Below, piece after piece: positions 1 through 10,052 of a stretch of 64,000 nucleotides of DNA. Numbering within the stretch: the stretch's first letter is position 1; the number at the start of each line of letters is the position of its first letter. The notes below the pieces were generated by a model, which saw only the letters and a list, made by a program, of their open reading frames with translations, was not told the DNA's origin and ran no database searches. Both the position numbers and the translations under genes were made by a program. The stretch comes from Gemmataceae bacterium. GTDB lineage: Bacteria; Planctomycetota; Planctomycetia; Gemmatales; Gemmataceae. Location: positions 1-64,000 of the forward strand of contig SHZZ01000003.1 of NCBI GenBank assembly GCA_009692005.1, given 5' to 3'.

Positions 1-1
1 G

Positions 2-67
2 GGGGTCTCCAAGGCAATTGATCGTTTTCACGAAACATTCGGCTGGGGCGACCACTCGCTGAATTAA
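2..67 (+). CDS. C-terminal end of an unidentified protein (partial)
   Basis: Frame 2 is open from the window edge to a TAA at 65-67. It encodes about 21 residues ending in FGWGDHSLN. It lies 89 bases before the next gene on the same strand, so it is probably the tail of an upstream gene, perhaps in the same transcription unit. Too little is present to name a family, and a chance open frame cannot be excluded. Confidence 0.45.
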   Translation, partial: GVSKAIDRFHETFGWGDHSLN

Positions 68-156
68 TTGAACAGGTGATTTTTCCACCTTGGCAGTTGA
101 ACTTTTTGGTAATTCCCCATTAGATTGAAACATACCCTGGACCAAGGAGTCTTCTC

Positions 157-1083
157 ATGAATGGCATAACCCGCAGAACACTTTTTGGCGCCGCGGCCTG
201 CGCGCTGGCTCCCTTGGCAGGCGAATCCCGGGCCAACGAGCAAGTCAAGCCTTTCCACTTCATGCTGAACACCAGCACCATCATGGGCCAGAAATTGCCT
301 TTGATGCAGCAAATTGAAGTGGCGGCGAAAGCAGGCTACGACGCAATTGAACCCTGGGTCCGCGACATTGAACAATTCCTCAAGGATGGAGGCAAGGCGA
401 CAGATGTGAAAAAGAAAATCGCCGACTCCGGCCTGACCATGGAAAGCGCCATTGGTTTTTTCGAATGGATTGTGGACGACGAGGGAAAAAGGAAAGCGGC
501 GCTCGAGCAGGCCAAAAAGACCATGGATGTTTTGAACCAGATGGGGGGAAAGCGTTTGGCGGCGCCCCCCAGCGGCGCGACAAACACGCAGCCGATCGAT
601 CTCCTGTCCGCGGCAAAACGCTACCGCGAACTGCTTGACATCGGCCAGTCTCAAGGCATCGTGCCCATGGTGGAGATGTGGGGATTTTCCAAAAATCTTT
701 CGCGGCTGGGGGAAGCGGCGCTGGTGGCGATCGAAGCCGGGCACAAAAACTCCTGCGTCCTGGCGGATGTGTACCACCTCTACAAAGGAGGCTCGGATTT
801 TGCCGGGTTGAAGCAGTTGGGCCAGGCCTCATTGCAAGTGTTTCACATGAATGATTACCCGGGCAACCTGGACCGGGCCATGATCCAAGACAAAGACCGG
901 GTCTACCCGGGCGACGGCGCAGCCCCGTTGGGAACCATGCTCAAAACCATGAAGGATGCCGGGTTCAACGGTTTTCTTTCTTTGGAATTATTTAACCGTG
1001 AATACTGGATGCAAGACGCCAACCTTGTGGCGAAAACGGGATTGGAGAAGATGAAGAAAGTGGCCAACAAGGCGCTATCCTAA
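157..1083 (+). CDS. Secreted TIM-barrel sugar isomerase/epimerase-like protein
   Basis: The 308-residue protein opens with a twin-arginine-type leader (ITRRTLFGAAACALAPLAG), so export in folded form is likely. The rest reads as an AP-endonuclease-2/xylose-isomerase-like TIM barrel: an early AKAGYDAIEPWV segment, a central MVEMWGF with a metal-ligand Glu, then VLADVYHLYKGG, QVFHMNDYPG and a late LSLELFNREYW. Hydroxypyruvate isomerases and sugar-phosphate epimerases share this layout, and such genes are abundant in planctomycetes beside Gfo/Idh dehydrogenases. An AAGGAG site precedes the ATG. The substrate cannot be read from sequence. Family is secure, exact reaction is not. Confidence 0.85.
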   Translation: MNGITRRTLFGAAACALAPLAGESRANEQVKPFHFMLNTSTIMGQKLPLMQQIEVAAKAGYDAIEPWVRDIEQFLKDGGKATDVKKKIADSGLTMESAIGFFEWIVDDEGKRKAALEQAKKTMDVLNQMGGKRLAAPPSGATNTQPIDLLSAAKRYRELLDIGQSQGIVPMVEMWGFSKNLSRLGEAALVAIEAGHKNSCVLADVYHLYKGGSDFAGLKQLGQASLQVFHMNDYPGNLDRAMIQDKDRVYPGDGAAPLGTMLKTMKDAGFNGFLSLELFNREYWMQDANLVAKTGLEKMKKVANKALS

Positions 1084-1251
1084 ATTACCCAGGATTTAAT
1101 TTTCGCAGATCCATCCCGAATCCCTCGCCCCAGGGGATGCCAGCCCCCCCCATTCCGCCACCCCGTTCCTCTATTGACTCCCGCCACTCTTGCGTTATGG
1201 TCCTCGCCCTTCGGGGTCGCGCCCTGATGACTTTTTAGCCGGGAGTTTGCC

Positions 1252-3129
1252 ATGCGCCACGCGGGTATCCATCGGACCACACAATTTTCTCTCATCTTGG
1301 TTCCAGCCATGTTGCTGGCGCTGTTTACCTTGATGCCAGGTTGCATGCATCAAACGCCGCGATTGCAAGCCGAGGACGAGACAGAACGCGACCGCTATGG
1401 GGTGCGCACGGTCGGGGAGTTTTGCACAGTGGGCAATGCCGAACCGCTGGCCCTGGGCGGCATCGGGCTCGTGGGCGGTTTGGAAGGCTCCGGCGGCGAG
1501 CCGGCTAACGACGCCAATCGAACCATGCTGGAAGACGATCTCAAAAAACAAGGCGTGAGAAATATCAAAGAAATGCTGGCCAGTAAGGAAGTGGCGCTGG
1601 TGCTGGTGTCGGCGGGGATTCCACCGGGAACTCGCCGAGGGGAAACCATTGATGTGGAAGTGCGCCTGCCTCCGCGAAGCAAAGCCACAGGGCTGCAGGG
1701 CGGTTTTTTGAAAGAATGCATCCTTTACAATTACAACTTCGCCAAGAACCTATCTCCCGATTACACCGGGCCGCGCAGCACATTGCGTGGCCACCCGGTG
1801 TCTCGGGCCGAGGGGCCGTTGCTTGTTGGTTTTGGCAAGGATAGCAGCGATGAAGAGGGCCGGGTCCGCTCGGGAAAAATCTGGGGCGGCGGCCGCATTG
1901 CCATCGATTGGCCCTTTACCCTGGTGCTGAACCAAGACCAGCAATTCGCACGGGTGGCGGGCATGGTTGCCGACCAGATCAACGACTCCTTCCAAATGGG
2001 CAAGGGGGATCCAGGGTCGACGATTGCCAACGCCAAGAACAATGTGGCGGTGTCAATTCGCGTGCCACCGCAATACAAGTTAAATATGCCGCGGTTTTTG
2101 CGGGTAGTGCGGTTGGTGCCAACGCGAGAAAACGACGCTGGCAAAGGCGGCCAGGGCCGCGCCAATTACCAGAAAAAACTGGCTGAGGACCTGGTCGATC
2201 CCGCCCGCTGCATTACCGCCGCCTTGCGCTTGGAAGCGCTGGGGGCGGAGTCGATCGCGGTTTTGAAAAAGGCCTTGCTAGCGGAGCATCCTCTTGTGCG
2301 GTTCTCCGCGGCGGAATCCCTCGCCTACCTGGGCAGCCCCTCGTGCGGGGAGGAACTGGCACGGTCCATTTTGGAACAGCCGGTTCTTAGAGCTTTTTCC
2401 CTTACAGCCATGGCTTCGCTCGACGAAGCCATCTGTCAGGTCAAGCTGCGGGAGATTCTCTATTCAGCAACGGATGATGAAACGCGTTATGGGGCCTTCC
2501 GAGCCCTGCGCACTCTGGATGAAAGAAATGATGCCATCCAGGGAGAATATTTGAATGAATCCTTTTGGCTGCATCGGGTCTCGCCGGATTCTCCCGGGTT
2601 AGTTCATATCTCCACCAGCAAGCGCGCGGAAATCGTCCTGTTTGGAAAACTCCCGGGTTTGAAGCCTCCTTTCTCCATCCTGGCCGGCGAGTACACCGTG
2701 ACCACGGGCGAGGACGATACCCGCTGCAATATTTCCCGCATCCCCTTGCGCGGGGGAAAGTCGGCGCGCAAATCCTGCAGCCTTGGACTTGAAGAAGTGA
2801 TCCGTACATTGGCCGATATGGGCGCCACCTATCCTGATGTGACGGAGCTACTCAGGCAAGCCGATCAGATCCAGGCTCTTACTTGCAGGGTAAGAAATGA
2901 TGCCCTGCCCCAGGCGGTTTCTGTGTATGATCTCGTGAAGGCCGGAAAGGGCAAAAGCGGCAAAGGTGGAGAAGCCCTGGTTTTTGAAGGCCAGGTCGAT
3001 CTATCGGCAACGCCAAATTTGTATGCCAAGCCCGGAGCCAGCCGCAGGCCAGCCAGCCCGGAGGGCGACCTGTTGGCGCCAGGAAAAGCCATCAAGGATA
3101 AAGGCGCCGCCCAGGCGAAATCGGACTAA
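1252..3129 (+). CDS. FlgI (P-ring)-like lipoprotein with HEAT-type C-terminal region
   Basis: The 625-residue protein begins with a hydrophobic segment ending in a lipobox (LMPGC, Cys31), so it should be lipid-anchored. Residues about 50-330 resemble the flagellar P-ring protein FlgI: LALGGIGLVGGLEGSG, a statement-like LVSAGIPPGTRRGETIDVEVRLPP, and VSIRVPPQYK. From about residue 320 helical repeats rich in Leu, Ala and Glu resemble HEAT repeats (SAAESLAYLGSP, YGAFRALRTLDE). Flagellar FlgI is about 370 residues, has a cleavable Sec signal and no such extension, and no flagellar gene lies nearby. An envelope ring or scaffold role is inferred. GGGAG precedes the ATG. Confidence 0.72.
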   Translation: MRHAGIHRTTQFSLILVPAMLLALFTLMPGCMHQTPRLQAEDETERDRYGVRTVGEFCTVGNAEPLALGGIGLVGGLEGSGGEPANDANRTMLEDDLKKQGVRNIKEMLASKEVALVLVSAGIPPGTRRGETIDVEVRLPPRSKATGLQGGFLKECILYNYNFAKNLSPDYTGPRSTLRGHPVSRAEGPLLVGFGKDSSDEEGRVRSGKIWGGGRIAIDWPFTLVLNQDQQFARVAGMVADQINDSFQMGKGDPGSTIANAKNNVAVSIRVPPQYKLNMPRFLRVVRLVPTRENDAGKGGQGRANYQKKLAEDLVDPARCITAALRLEALGAESIAVLKKALLAEHPLVRFSAAESLAYLGSPSCGEELARSILEQPVLRAFSLTAMASLDEAICQVKLREILYSATDDETRYGAFRALRTLDERNDAIQGEYLNESFWLHRVSPDSPGLVHISTSKRAEIVLFGKLPGLKPPFSILAGEYTVTTGEDDTRCNISRIPLRGGKSARKSCSLGLEEVIRTLADMGATYPDVTELLRQADQIQALTCRVRNDALPQAVSVYDLVKAGKGKSGKGGEALVFEGQVDLSATPNLYAKPGASRRPASPEGDLLAPGKAIKDKGAAQAKSD

Positions 3130-3202
3130 CCCGCTCTGCTGGCCAGGACGCGGGAGCGAGTAGCGGCGACCAGGAATACGCCGTGACAGGAATGAATCCC
3201 GC

Positions 3203-6200
3203 ATGCTGAAACGACTGGAAATGCTCGGTTTCAAGTCCTTCGCGGACAAGACCGAATTTGACTTCTCCCAGGGTATTACCGCCATAGTCGGCCCGAATGG
3301 CTCCGGCAAAAGCAACATCGTAGACGCCGTGCGCTGGGTCCTGGGCGAGCAAAGCCCGCGCAGTCTTCGCGGCGGAGAAATGACCGATGTCATTTTCAAC
3401 GGCTCCGCCACCCGGAAAAGCCTGGGCATGGCCGAAGTCTCTCTCATTTTCGATAACTCCAAAAAACTTTTCCCCATGGATGCCGACGAAATCCAGGTCG
3501 GCCGCAGGGTCTACGCCAACGCCGATGCCGAATACCTCATCAACCGCCAGGTCTGTCGGCTAAAGGACATCAAAGACTTGTTCATGGGGAGCGGCGCGGG
3601 CGCCGACGCCTACTGCATCATCGAACAGGGCAAGGTCGATAGCCTGCTACAGTCTTCCCCCAAAGACCGGCGAATCATTTTTGAAGAAGCCTCGGGCATC
3701 AGCCGCTTCAAGTCGAGAAAAGTGGAATCTCTACGCCGGCTGGAACGGGTGAACCAGAATCTGGAACGGCTTAAGGATATCCTCGACGAGGTGGAGGGCC
3801 GGTTAAAAACGGTGCGGTTGCAAGCGACCAAGGCCCAGAAATGGAAGGAATATTCCGACAGGCTGAAAGACCTCCGGCTGGCTCTGGGCCTGCAGGAGTA
3901 TTCCCAACTGACGGAAAACCTCGACGCCGAACATGTCAAACTCACCGAGCTAAAAGCCGGGCTGGAACAAAGTTTGTCGGCCACCGGGGCCCTGGAACAG
4001 GCGATTCAAGAACTGGAAACTCGTGGGACAAGCCTTAACACCGAGATCCACCAGCAAGAACAATCGATCGCCCTGGCCCGTGAGCGAATCGCGGCGGGGG
4101 AAGCCTCTTTGCGCCACGGCCGATCGCGCGGCGCCTCTTTGGATCTGGAAATTCTCCAGGCGGTGAAAACTGTTCAGGAGCAAGAGACTCGCCTGGCCGC
4201 GCTGATGGAACAATTCCACATTGTTAGGGATGCCGCCGCCCGCCTGGACCTGGCGCGCCAGGAGCATCAGGCGCGGGTTTCCACTTTAGAAGAAGAGGAA
4301 TCGCTGGCCCAAGACCAGGAAAAAACTCTGCGGGGGAAATTGGCGGCTGAAAAAGTGGCCCACCTTGATTCCATGCGCAACCTCGCCCGGATGCAAAACG
4401 CCATCACGGCGGCGCGAGCCTCTGTCGATACCCTGGCCCGGGAAATGGGCAAACTAAAACAGAAAAGCGACCAGGCCGTCAGCCATCTGGCCATGATTGA
4501 TTCCAACCTGAGTGAACTGGCCGTCGCTGACGAGGTTCTGCAAATCCGGCTTGCCGCCGCCAAAACCATCCTCTCCGACCTGGGCAAGGAACGCGAGGAA
4601 TTGGAAGGGGAAAAGGACAGGCTGGCCGGGGTCCTGGCTGATCTGCAAGCGGGAAGAAGCGGAGTGGTCACGCGCATCGAGGTTTTGCAAGGCCTGGAAA
4701 AGAATCTGGAAGGGCTAGGCGCCGGACCGAAGGAAGCGTTGGCGCTGGGCATGGGAGAAAACCCCGGCCCTTGGCAATCCCTGGTGGGAATGGCCGCCAG
4801 CCTTTTAGAAGTCTCCAGTGAATACGCCTCGTTGATTGACTTGGCCCTGGGCGACCGCGCCCAACGCCTGGTGGCAAAAAACCCTGAAGTCATTGCCGCG
4901 CTGCTGGCTGCGGGGGAAACGAAACTCAGCGGCCGCATTTCTCTCCAGGGGTTTCTTTACCAATCCGAAGCTAGCGAACCATTGCCCGATTTGTCTCCCT
5001 TCCAGGGAATTGCCGGTTGGGCCTGGGAATTGGCCCGCTGTTCTCACCCGGATTATCCCCATCTGTCGAAAATGCTCTTGCGCGATACCCTGGTGGTGCG
5101 TGATCAGTCCGTGGCCCGGGAAATCGCCTTGGCCTTTCCCCGCCTGCGACTCGTCACCCTGCAAGGCGATATCCTCGAACCTGATGGAACCTTTACCACC
5201 GGCCCGCATCATGCCGAGGGCGGATTCCTTTCTCGCAAGGCCGAACTGAAAGACTTGCAGCTTTCTCTCTTGCGGCTTGAGGACTCCCTGGCCCAAGTTT
5301 CCTTGGAACAACAAGGAGTAAAGACGCGGGTCCGCGAGAATGAATCGCGTCTGGAAGGCCAAAGGCGTGATATTGAAGTGCTATCTGAGCAATTGACCGA
5401 CTTGCGCGGCCGGATCGGCATGCAAAAACAAAAGCGTGAAGGGCTGGATGAGGAGTTGAAACTCAGCGGCCGCGAGTTGCAAGGGATTCAGGAAATCCTG
5501 CAGAAAGAGGAGGAGGATTTAAAGACGGCCCTGGTGCAGGGCCAGGGATTGGAAAAAACCTGCCAGGATTATGTTCAAGAAGTGGCCCGAATGGAAGCGC
5601 TGGCGCTGGAGTTGGAAATCACCCGCGCCACCCTGGCCGCCACACTCACCCAGGCCAAGGTCGCCTTGGCGCAAATGAGCGAGAGGGCCGATGCCGCTGG
5701 TCTGCGCCATAGCGATATCCAGGCCGAAGTCACTTCCCGCCACGAGGAAGTCGGCCAGGCCCGCGGAGTTTTGCAAGAGGGAAAGGGCAAGCATGAGGAC
5801 ATCTCCCTGGCCATTTTGAACACCACCTCCGAAACAGCCCTCTGGCATCTGCGCAAGGAATCGGCCGATAAAAAACTCAAGGAGTTGGCCGCCGAGCGCT
5901 CTGCCGCCTTTTTGGAAAAAGAGGAAATTGCCCTGCGCGTTCACGCCGATCGCGCCCATTGGCGCTCCAGGCAAGAACTGGTGCACGGCCGCGAACTCGC
6001 CGTCAATGATCTGCAGGTCCGTCGGGATTCGCTATGTGAAAGAATGCGCGACGACTACCAGATTCACCTGGGCGACCTTTACGCCAAGGAACAATCTGGA
6101 GAGGATAAAGATCCTTCCATGCTTCTGGATGGCCTGGTGGTGTCGGAAGAAATTGCCGAGCTCAAGAAGAAAATCCATCGCCTGGGCAGTGTCAATCTGG

Positions 6201-6817
6201 AATCCCTGGAAGAATTGGCAGCTTTGGAAACCAGGCATTCCGGTTTGAAGATTCAATACGACGACCTGATAGCCGCCCGCAAGACACTGGAAGAGATTCT
6301 GGCCCGCATCAATAACGACAGCAAAACCATGTTCATGGAAACGCTGGGAAATGTCCGCGGACACTTCCAGGACCTATTTCGGAAATTGTTCGGCGGAGGC
6401 ATGGCCGATATCCTGTTGGAAGATGACCAGGATGTTTTGGAATGCGGTATCGAGATCAAGGCCCGTCCGCCCGGGAAGGAACTGCGCAGCATTTCGCTGA
6501 TGAGCGGCGGGGAAAAAACCTTGACCGCAGTGGCCCTCCTGCTGGCCATTTTCCGCAATAAACCCAGCCCTTTCTGTTTGCTGGATGAAGTCGATGCCGC
6601 CCTCGATGAGGCCAACATCAGCCGCTTTACCGAGGTGCTAAGGGAATTCCTCGACCGCAGCCAATTCATCTTGATCACGCATTCCAAGCGGACCATGGCT
6701 TACGCCGATGTTTTGTATGGCATCACCATGCAGGAATCTGGAATCTCGCGACGAATGTCGATCCGCTTCCAGGACTGGCCCGCGGAAGAAAAGAAACAAG
6801 ACGAACCCGCCGCCTAG
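3203..6817 (+). CDS. smc: Chromosome segregation protein SMC
   Basis: The 1204-residue protein is full length for bacterial SMC. Walker A lies at residues 30-37 (GPNGSGKS) after the usual [10 protein letters not shown] start. Long coiled-coil segments flank a central hinge around residues 500-660. The C-terminal head carries the ABC signature LMSGGEKT and Walker B with the catalytic Glu ([15 protein letters not shown]). SMC dimers with ScpA and ScpB organise and help segregate the chromosome. No scp genes occur in this window. It starts 73 bases after the FlgI-like gene with a weak AGGA site. Confidence 0.98.
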   Translation: MLKRLEMLGFKSFADKTEFDFSQGITAIVGPNGSGKSNIVDAVRWVLGEQSPRSLRGGEMTDVIFNGSATRKSLGMAEVSLIFDNSKKLFPMDADEIQVGRRVYANADAEYLINRQVCRLKDIKDLFMGSGAGADAYCIIEQGKVDSLLQSSPKDRRIIFEEASGISRFKSRKVESLRRLERVNQNLERLKDILDEVEGRLKTVRLQATKAQKWKEYSDRLKDLRLALGLQEYSQLTENLDAEHVKLTELKAGLEQSLSATGALEQAIQELETRGTSLNTEIHQQEQSIALARERIAAGEASLRHGRSRGASLDLEILQAVKTVQEQETRLAALMEQFHIVRDAAARLDLARQEHQARVSTLEEEESLAQDQEKTLRGKLAAEKVAHLDSMRNLARMQNAITAARASVDTLAREMGKLKQKSDQAVSHLAMIDSNLSELAVADEVLQIRLAAAKTILSDLGKEREELEGEKDRLAGVLADLQAGRSGVVTRIEVLQGLEKNLEGLGAGPKEALALGMGENPGPWQSLVGMAASLLEVSSEYASLIDLALGDRAQRLVAKNPEVIAALLAAGETKLSGRISLQGFLYQSEASEPLPDLSPFQGIAGWAWELARCSHPDYPHLSKMLLRDTLVVRDQSVAREIALAFPRLRLVTLQGDILEPDGTFTTGPHHAEGGFLSRKAELKDLQLSLLRLEDSLAQVSLEQQGVKTRVRENESRLEGQRRDIEVLSEQLTDLRGRIGMQKQKREGLDEELKLSGRELQGIQEILQKEEEDLKTALVQGQGLEKTCQDYVQEVARMEALALELEITRATLAATLTQAKVALAQMSERADAAGLRHSDIQAEVTSRHEEVGQARGVLQEGKGKHEDISLAILNTTSETALWHLRKESADKKLKELAAERSAAFLEKEEIALRVHADRAHWRSRQELVHGRELAVNDLQVRRDSLCERMRDDYQIHLGDLYAKEQSGEDKDPSMLLDGLVVSEEIAELKKKIHRLGSVNLESLEELAALETRHSGLKIQYDDLIAARKTLEEILARINNDSKTMFMETLGNVRGHFQDLFRKLFGGGMADILLEDDQDVLECGIEIKARPPGKELRSISLMSGGEKTLTAVALLLAIFRNKPSPFCLLDEVDAALDEANISRFTEVLREFLDRSQFILITHSKRTMAYADVLYGITMQESGISRRMSIRFQDWPAEEKKQDEPAA

Positions 6818-7118
6818 TGGGGTCATCGCGGTTACCCAAGGGGCCGGGGTTTTCCATCTTACTAAGGATCTTGTCCACAACCGCCAGTCCTTTTCCAGGT
6901 GGTCTTCACCTGAATCCCCGCTGTGGCTATTATCCGGCCGGTTTGCGAATAACCCCCGAGGGTGGCCCGTGGACTTCCCCTTCTGGTTAAAAAAAATGTT
7001 GGTCGATGCTGGCCTGGGACATTGGCTTCCAGGTTCGGAAAATATTTCCTCCAGCGCCCATACCATCGCGCAGTGCAGCAACCGCGTCCTCACGGCGCCC
7101 TTTTCCTGTTTGAACAAC
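6818..7118 (+). other. 301-base spacer: leader or N-terminal extension of the next gene
   Basis: No separate gene is visible. The downstream reading frame stays open through the whole spacer and back into the 3' end of smc, with an ATG at 6996 and a GTG at 6969. The translated segment is low in family-like features and the aminotransferase fold begins only after 7119, so I treat this as untranslated leader. A longer protein starting at 6969 or 6996 remains possible. No convincing promoter or terminator was recognised. Confidence 0.4.
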
Positions 7119-8249
7119 ATGGAGGAAAGCGACACTCCCCCGGCCCCGGATTTTCTCAACCTGGCCGGCGGGTACCTGCAAGGATTCTCGCCCCCTGGCG
7201 CCAGCCTGCCTCGGTCGCTGCCTGAAGCGGTTTGCCAATTACCCGAAGGATCCCCCGGGTTAAGAGAAGAATTATCTCGCTACATGGCGAGTGAAAACCA
7301 GGCGGTTTATTCTTCTGAAAAAGAAATCGCAGTCACCAACGGCGCCACGCAGGCGATACAACTAGCCCTGGATTCGCTGGTGAATCCAGGCGAGCAAGTT
7401 ATGCTGCCCGACCCCTGCCCGGCTTTACATGAACATCTGGTCCGCTGCCATGGGGCCCGGCCCATCTGGCTGCAAACGCGTCAGGAAGAAGGCAACCTCT
7501 GTTTTTCCCTGAAAGAGTTTTCCTCGCAGTTGAAAAAATGCCGTATGGCCCTTTTCGCCAACCCGGGCAATCCCTGTGGCGGAGTAATTAGGACCCCGCG
7601 CCTGCAAGAGATGACCTCCCTGGCCCGAAAAGCCAACGCGATTATTCTCTGGGATTGCACTCTGCACGAACTGCAATTTGATGGCCCTCCGGTTCACCCT
7701 GGATCGCTGGAAGATTGCCGGAATTATTCCCTAATTGCCAACAGCCTGAGCGTCAGCCACGGTCTATCGCCAACCCGGGTGGGCTGGCTGACAGGGCCGG
7801 AGTTTCTTCTGTCTCCGTGCAAGGCGCTGTTGAAAATACAACGGAACGGAGCCAGCGAATTGGGCCAGCGGATTCTTTTGGATCATTTACACTCCTGGTC
7901 GCGTGCGGATTGGAACCGCACCCTGGAAAGGCTGGACCAGAACCGCCATCAAGCATATCAACGGCTCTGCGGCATGGGCTTGGATCCATTCTGGCCGGCC
8001 GGGGGAATCTGGTTCTGGCTGCCGGTCTGGCGCAGGCAATCCGCAGAGGATTTTTGCCAACAACTTTCCCAAGGGTACCAGGTTCTCCTCCGCCCTGGCG
8101 AGGGCTTTGGCCCATCGGGGCCGGGTTATGTGCGCTTATCGTTCGGGGTGGAAGAAGGGCGTTTGGATGAAGCTCTTCGCCGGATGGAACTTTATTTGGA
8201 AAACAAGCCATTTGAAGCGCGCGGTCCGCTGTTGCGCGCCGTCGCTTAA
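7119..8249 (+). CDS. Aminotransferase class I/II fold protein lacking the PLP lysine
   Basis: From ATG 7119 the protein is 376 residues, close to the usual 380-400. It follows the class I/II layout: VTNGATQAIQLALDSL near 73, NPGNPCGG near 148-154, a WDCTLHELQFDG strand at 178-189, ANSLSVSHGLSPTRVGWL at 207-224 and a substrate-binding-type Arg in GYVRLSFGVE near the end. The position of the Schiff-base lysine (SxSK in active enzymes) reads SLSV, with Val212. The Tyr of DEIY is Leu182. The protein is therefore probably not a standard PLP transaminase; a binding or regulatory role is inferred. The start is uncertain because the frame is open further upstream. Confidence 0.75.
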   Translation: MEESDTPPAPDFLNLAGGYLQGFSPPGASLPRSLPEAVCQLPEGSPGLREELSRYMASENQAVYSSEKEIAVTNGATQAIQLALDSLVNPGEQVMLPDPCPALHEHLVRCHGARPIWLQTRQEEGNLCFSLKEFSSQLKKCRMALFANPGNPCGGVIRTPRLQEMTSLARKANAIILWDCTLHELQFDGPPVHPGSLEDCRNYSLIANSLSVSHGLSPTRVGWLTGPEFLLSPCKALLKIQRNGASELGQRILLDHLHSWSRADWNRTLERLDQNRHQAYQRLCGMGLDPFWPAGGIWFWLPVWRRQSAEDFCQQLSQGYQVLLRPGEGFGPSGPGYVRLSFGVEEGRLDEALRRMELYLENKPFEARGPLLRAVA

Positions 8250-8575
8250 AGATAATCCTCGCGAATGGGATGAAAGATATCGAGAGCCTCAGCGCCTTCA
8301 GCCAAGGCCCGCACTTGATGGGTGACCTGCGAAGGAATCCGATACATATCACTGGGGCCAAGTTCTTTTTCCTCGGCGCCAATGCGAAAAACGGCTCGCC
8401 CTTTTAGCACAATGCCCACCTGCTCATGGGGATGTTGATGCGGGGCCACCACGGCCAAAGGCGCCATGACGACATGCGAAAGCATCATCTCCTTACAAGC
8501 AGAAGTGGAAATTTCCACTCCTGGGAAGATAGTGTGACGGCTTTTCTCGTCCGGGCCGGGGAAAAATAAACTCAT
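8246..8575 (-). CDS. Small cupin-domain protein
   Basis: The 109-residue product is a single cupin barrel. Motif 1 is seen as APHQHPHEQVGIVLKGRAVFRIG, read here as HxHPHEQ with the Glu-Gly spacing, followed by GPSDMYRIPSQVTHQVRA, which gives the motif 2 His. These His and Glu residues normally bind one metal ion. Substrate is unknown. I chose the ATG at 8575 because it leaves a 16-base gap to the upstream gene; an ATG at 8611 would add 12 residues and overlap it. The stop overlaps the convergent aminotransferase-like gene by 4 bases. Confidence 0.8.
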   Translation of the reverse strand: MSLFFPGPDEKSRHTIFPGVEISTSACKEMMLSHVVMAPLAVVAPHQHPHEQVGIVLKGRAVFRIGAEEKELGPSDMYRIPSQVTHQVRALAEGAEALDIFHPIREDYL

Positions 8576-8591
8576 GCGCGTCCCTGGTCTA

Positions 8592-9902
8592 TCAGCGGAT
8601 ACCGCTTCCAATCATGAAGTGGAATTCCGCCGGTTGACGGATAATCAAGGACATAGTACCCGGCTCAAACACGATTGAGCCATTTCCTTCGGGTTGCCAG
8701 CTTTGCGGATCAATGGCCTTGATGGAATTGATGATGTTCTGGACATTTTGCATGAAGCGCAACTGGTTGTATTGCATCGCTTCCAACTGGGTTTGCCAGG
8801 GTAACTGGTTGTAAAACGCGGGAAGTTGGTAATTAACCATGCCGAGGATATCGCCAACGGGATAGGCGCGAGTGGTCATGGTTTCCTTGGCGCGGTCCGG
8901 CGTGGTGATATGAATGGATTTTTCCTTCACAACATAAGCCAAGCCAAGATCGGACAAGACTTTTCTTAAAACGGTGCGGGAACTCCAATTCCTGGCGTTA
9001 AGGGAAACCTGGGTATCGCCGTTCACATTGGCCAACTGCAAGGCTTGCTGATCGAGAATGAAGGGTTGGCCGAACTGCTTTTCCATGTAATCGAGAAAAC
9101 CCTGAAAAGGCTCGTTTTTCAAAGTCAAGGTCATGGGCGATGACATGGACTTGAGAATTTTCTTGTCTTCCTCGCTAATTTTGGCGGAAGGTAGACGGCG
9201 CTTGGACCGTTCAACCCAATCATCCGGGAAAGTAATTTCCCCGCTGATGGGAATGGAACTGCGAAGGACCTCCCGTTGCAGGGCCAAAGTCATGTCACCG
9301 CGTTGCGCCCGGAGATTGGATTCAGCATCAATGTTGGCCTGGGTGCGGCCAATGGCGCCCATGGCTCTTACTGCAGAGTTATCGGGGTACTTCCTGGCCA
9401 GTTCGGCATAGCGACGGTTGGCCTCGTCAAAATTTTTATCTTTACGGAGGTTGCGAATGCCGTCGAGAGACCGGGCCAGCGCCTCGGCATCGCGGGTTTT
9501 GGCATCAAGCGCTGTTTGCCTCCCCTGGGCTTCGGCTTGCACCTGAATGCTGTTTTCATTGCGGGAGTTACCCCGTTTGGCATCGTTCTCGTACTGGCGG
9601 ATTTGATTTTGCAACAAGCGGGCCAGGGATTCCTTCTTGGCGGAAGGGATCTGCGTATCGCCTTCCAAATCACCCAGAATGGGTTTCAAATGCTCGGCGG
9701 CGCGGACCGGTGATATTTTCGACAGTCGCAAGGCCTCGGCCAGGCCCTGGCGCGTTTCCGCTTCCCGTTTTTGAACGGCAAGCTCCCGCAACTGACGGGC
9801 GCGGTCAACCAGGTCATCCGCAAGGGAGAGCGCAGGCAGAGCCGTGGTGACAAGAAAATAAGTGGTGAAAAAAACCTTGGCGAAACCCCAGTTCTTTTCC
9901 AT
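8592..9902 (-). CDS. Exported STN/secretin-N-like domain protein
   Basis: The product is 436 residues from ATG 9902, with a signal peptide of about 28 residues ending near ALSLADD. Residues about 30-210 are charged and helical, with coiled-coil-like stretches. The region LTLKNEPFQGFLDYMEKQFG through the following 70 residues resembles the STN/secretin N-terminal fold: a short beta-alpha unit, then SSRTVLRKVLSDLGLAYVVKE and IHITTPDRA. No secretin pore domain follows, so it is not a complete secretin. Planctomycetes carry many such free-standing proteins of unknown role. ATG 9926 would add eight residues before the signal peptide. Confidence 0.65.
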   Translation of the reverse strand: MEKNWGFAKVFFTTYFLVTTALPALSLADDLVDRARQLRELAVQKREAETRQGLAEALRLSKISPVRAAEHLKPILGDLEGDTQIPSAKKESLARLLQNQIRQYENDAKRGNSRNENSIQVQAEAQGRQTALDAKTRDAEALARSLDGIRNLRKDKNFDEANRRYAELARKYPDNSAVRAMGAIGRTQANIDAESNLRAQRGDMTLALQREVLRSSIPISGEITFPDDWVERSKRRLPSAKISEEDKKILKSMSSPMTLTLKNEPFQGFLDYMEKQFGQPFILDQQALQLANVNGDTQVSLNARNWSSRTVLRKVLSDLGLAYVVKEKSIHITTPDRAKETMTTRAYPVGDILGMVNYQLPAFYNQLPWQTQLEAMQYNQLRFMQNVQNIINSIKAIDPQSWQPEGNGSIVFEPGTMSLIIRQPAEFHFMIGSGIR

Positions 9903-10052
9903 GGCAATGGCCTCCCGGGCGAACACGAATTCCCTTCACCAATTAGTATACCTTCTCACAGTTCCCTTGGGGATGCAAGAGTTTAGGGGTACGAAAACGA
10001 GACGCGCATTAGAAGGAAACTTGCGCCAAAAGGGAGCCCCGGGGCTGCTTTT

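Noticed and set aside
64-777. Long antisense open frame over the TIM-barrel gene
   Set aside because: It lies entirely opposite a well-supported gene, has no family-like residues and is a mirror of its codon use.
6708-7118. Aminotransferase-like start at 6708, overlapping smc by 110 bases
   Set aside because: The first 137 residues overlap smc and do not resemble the fold, which begins after 7119.
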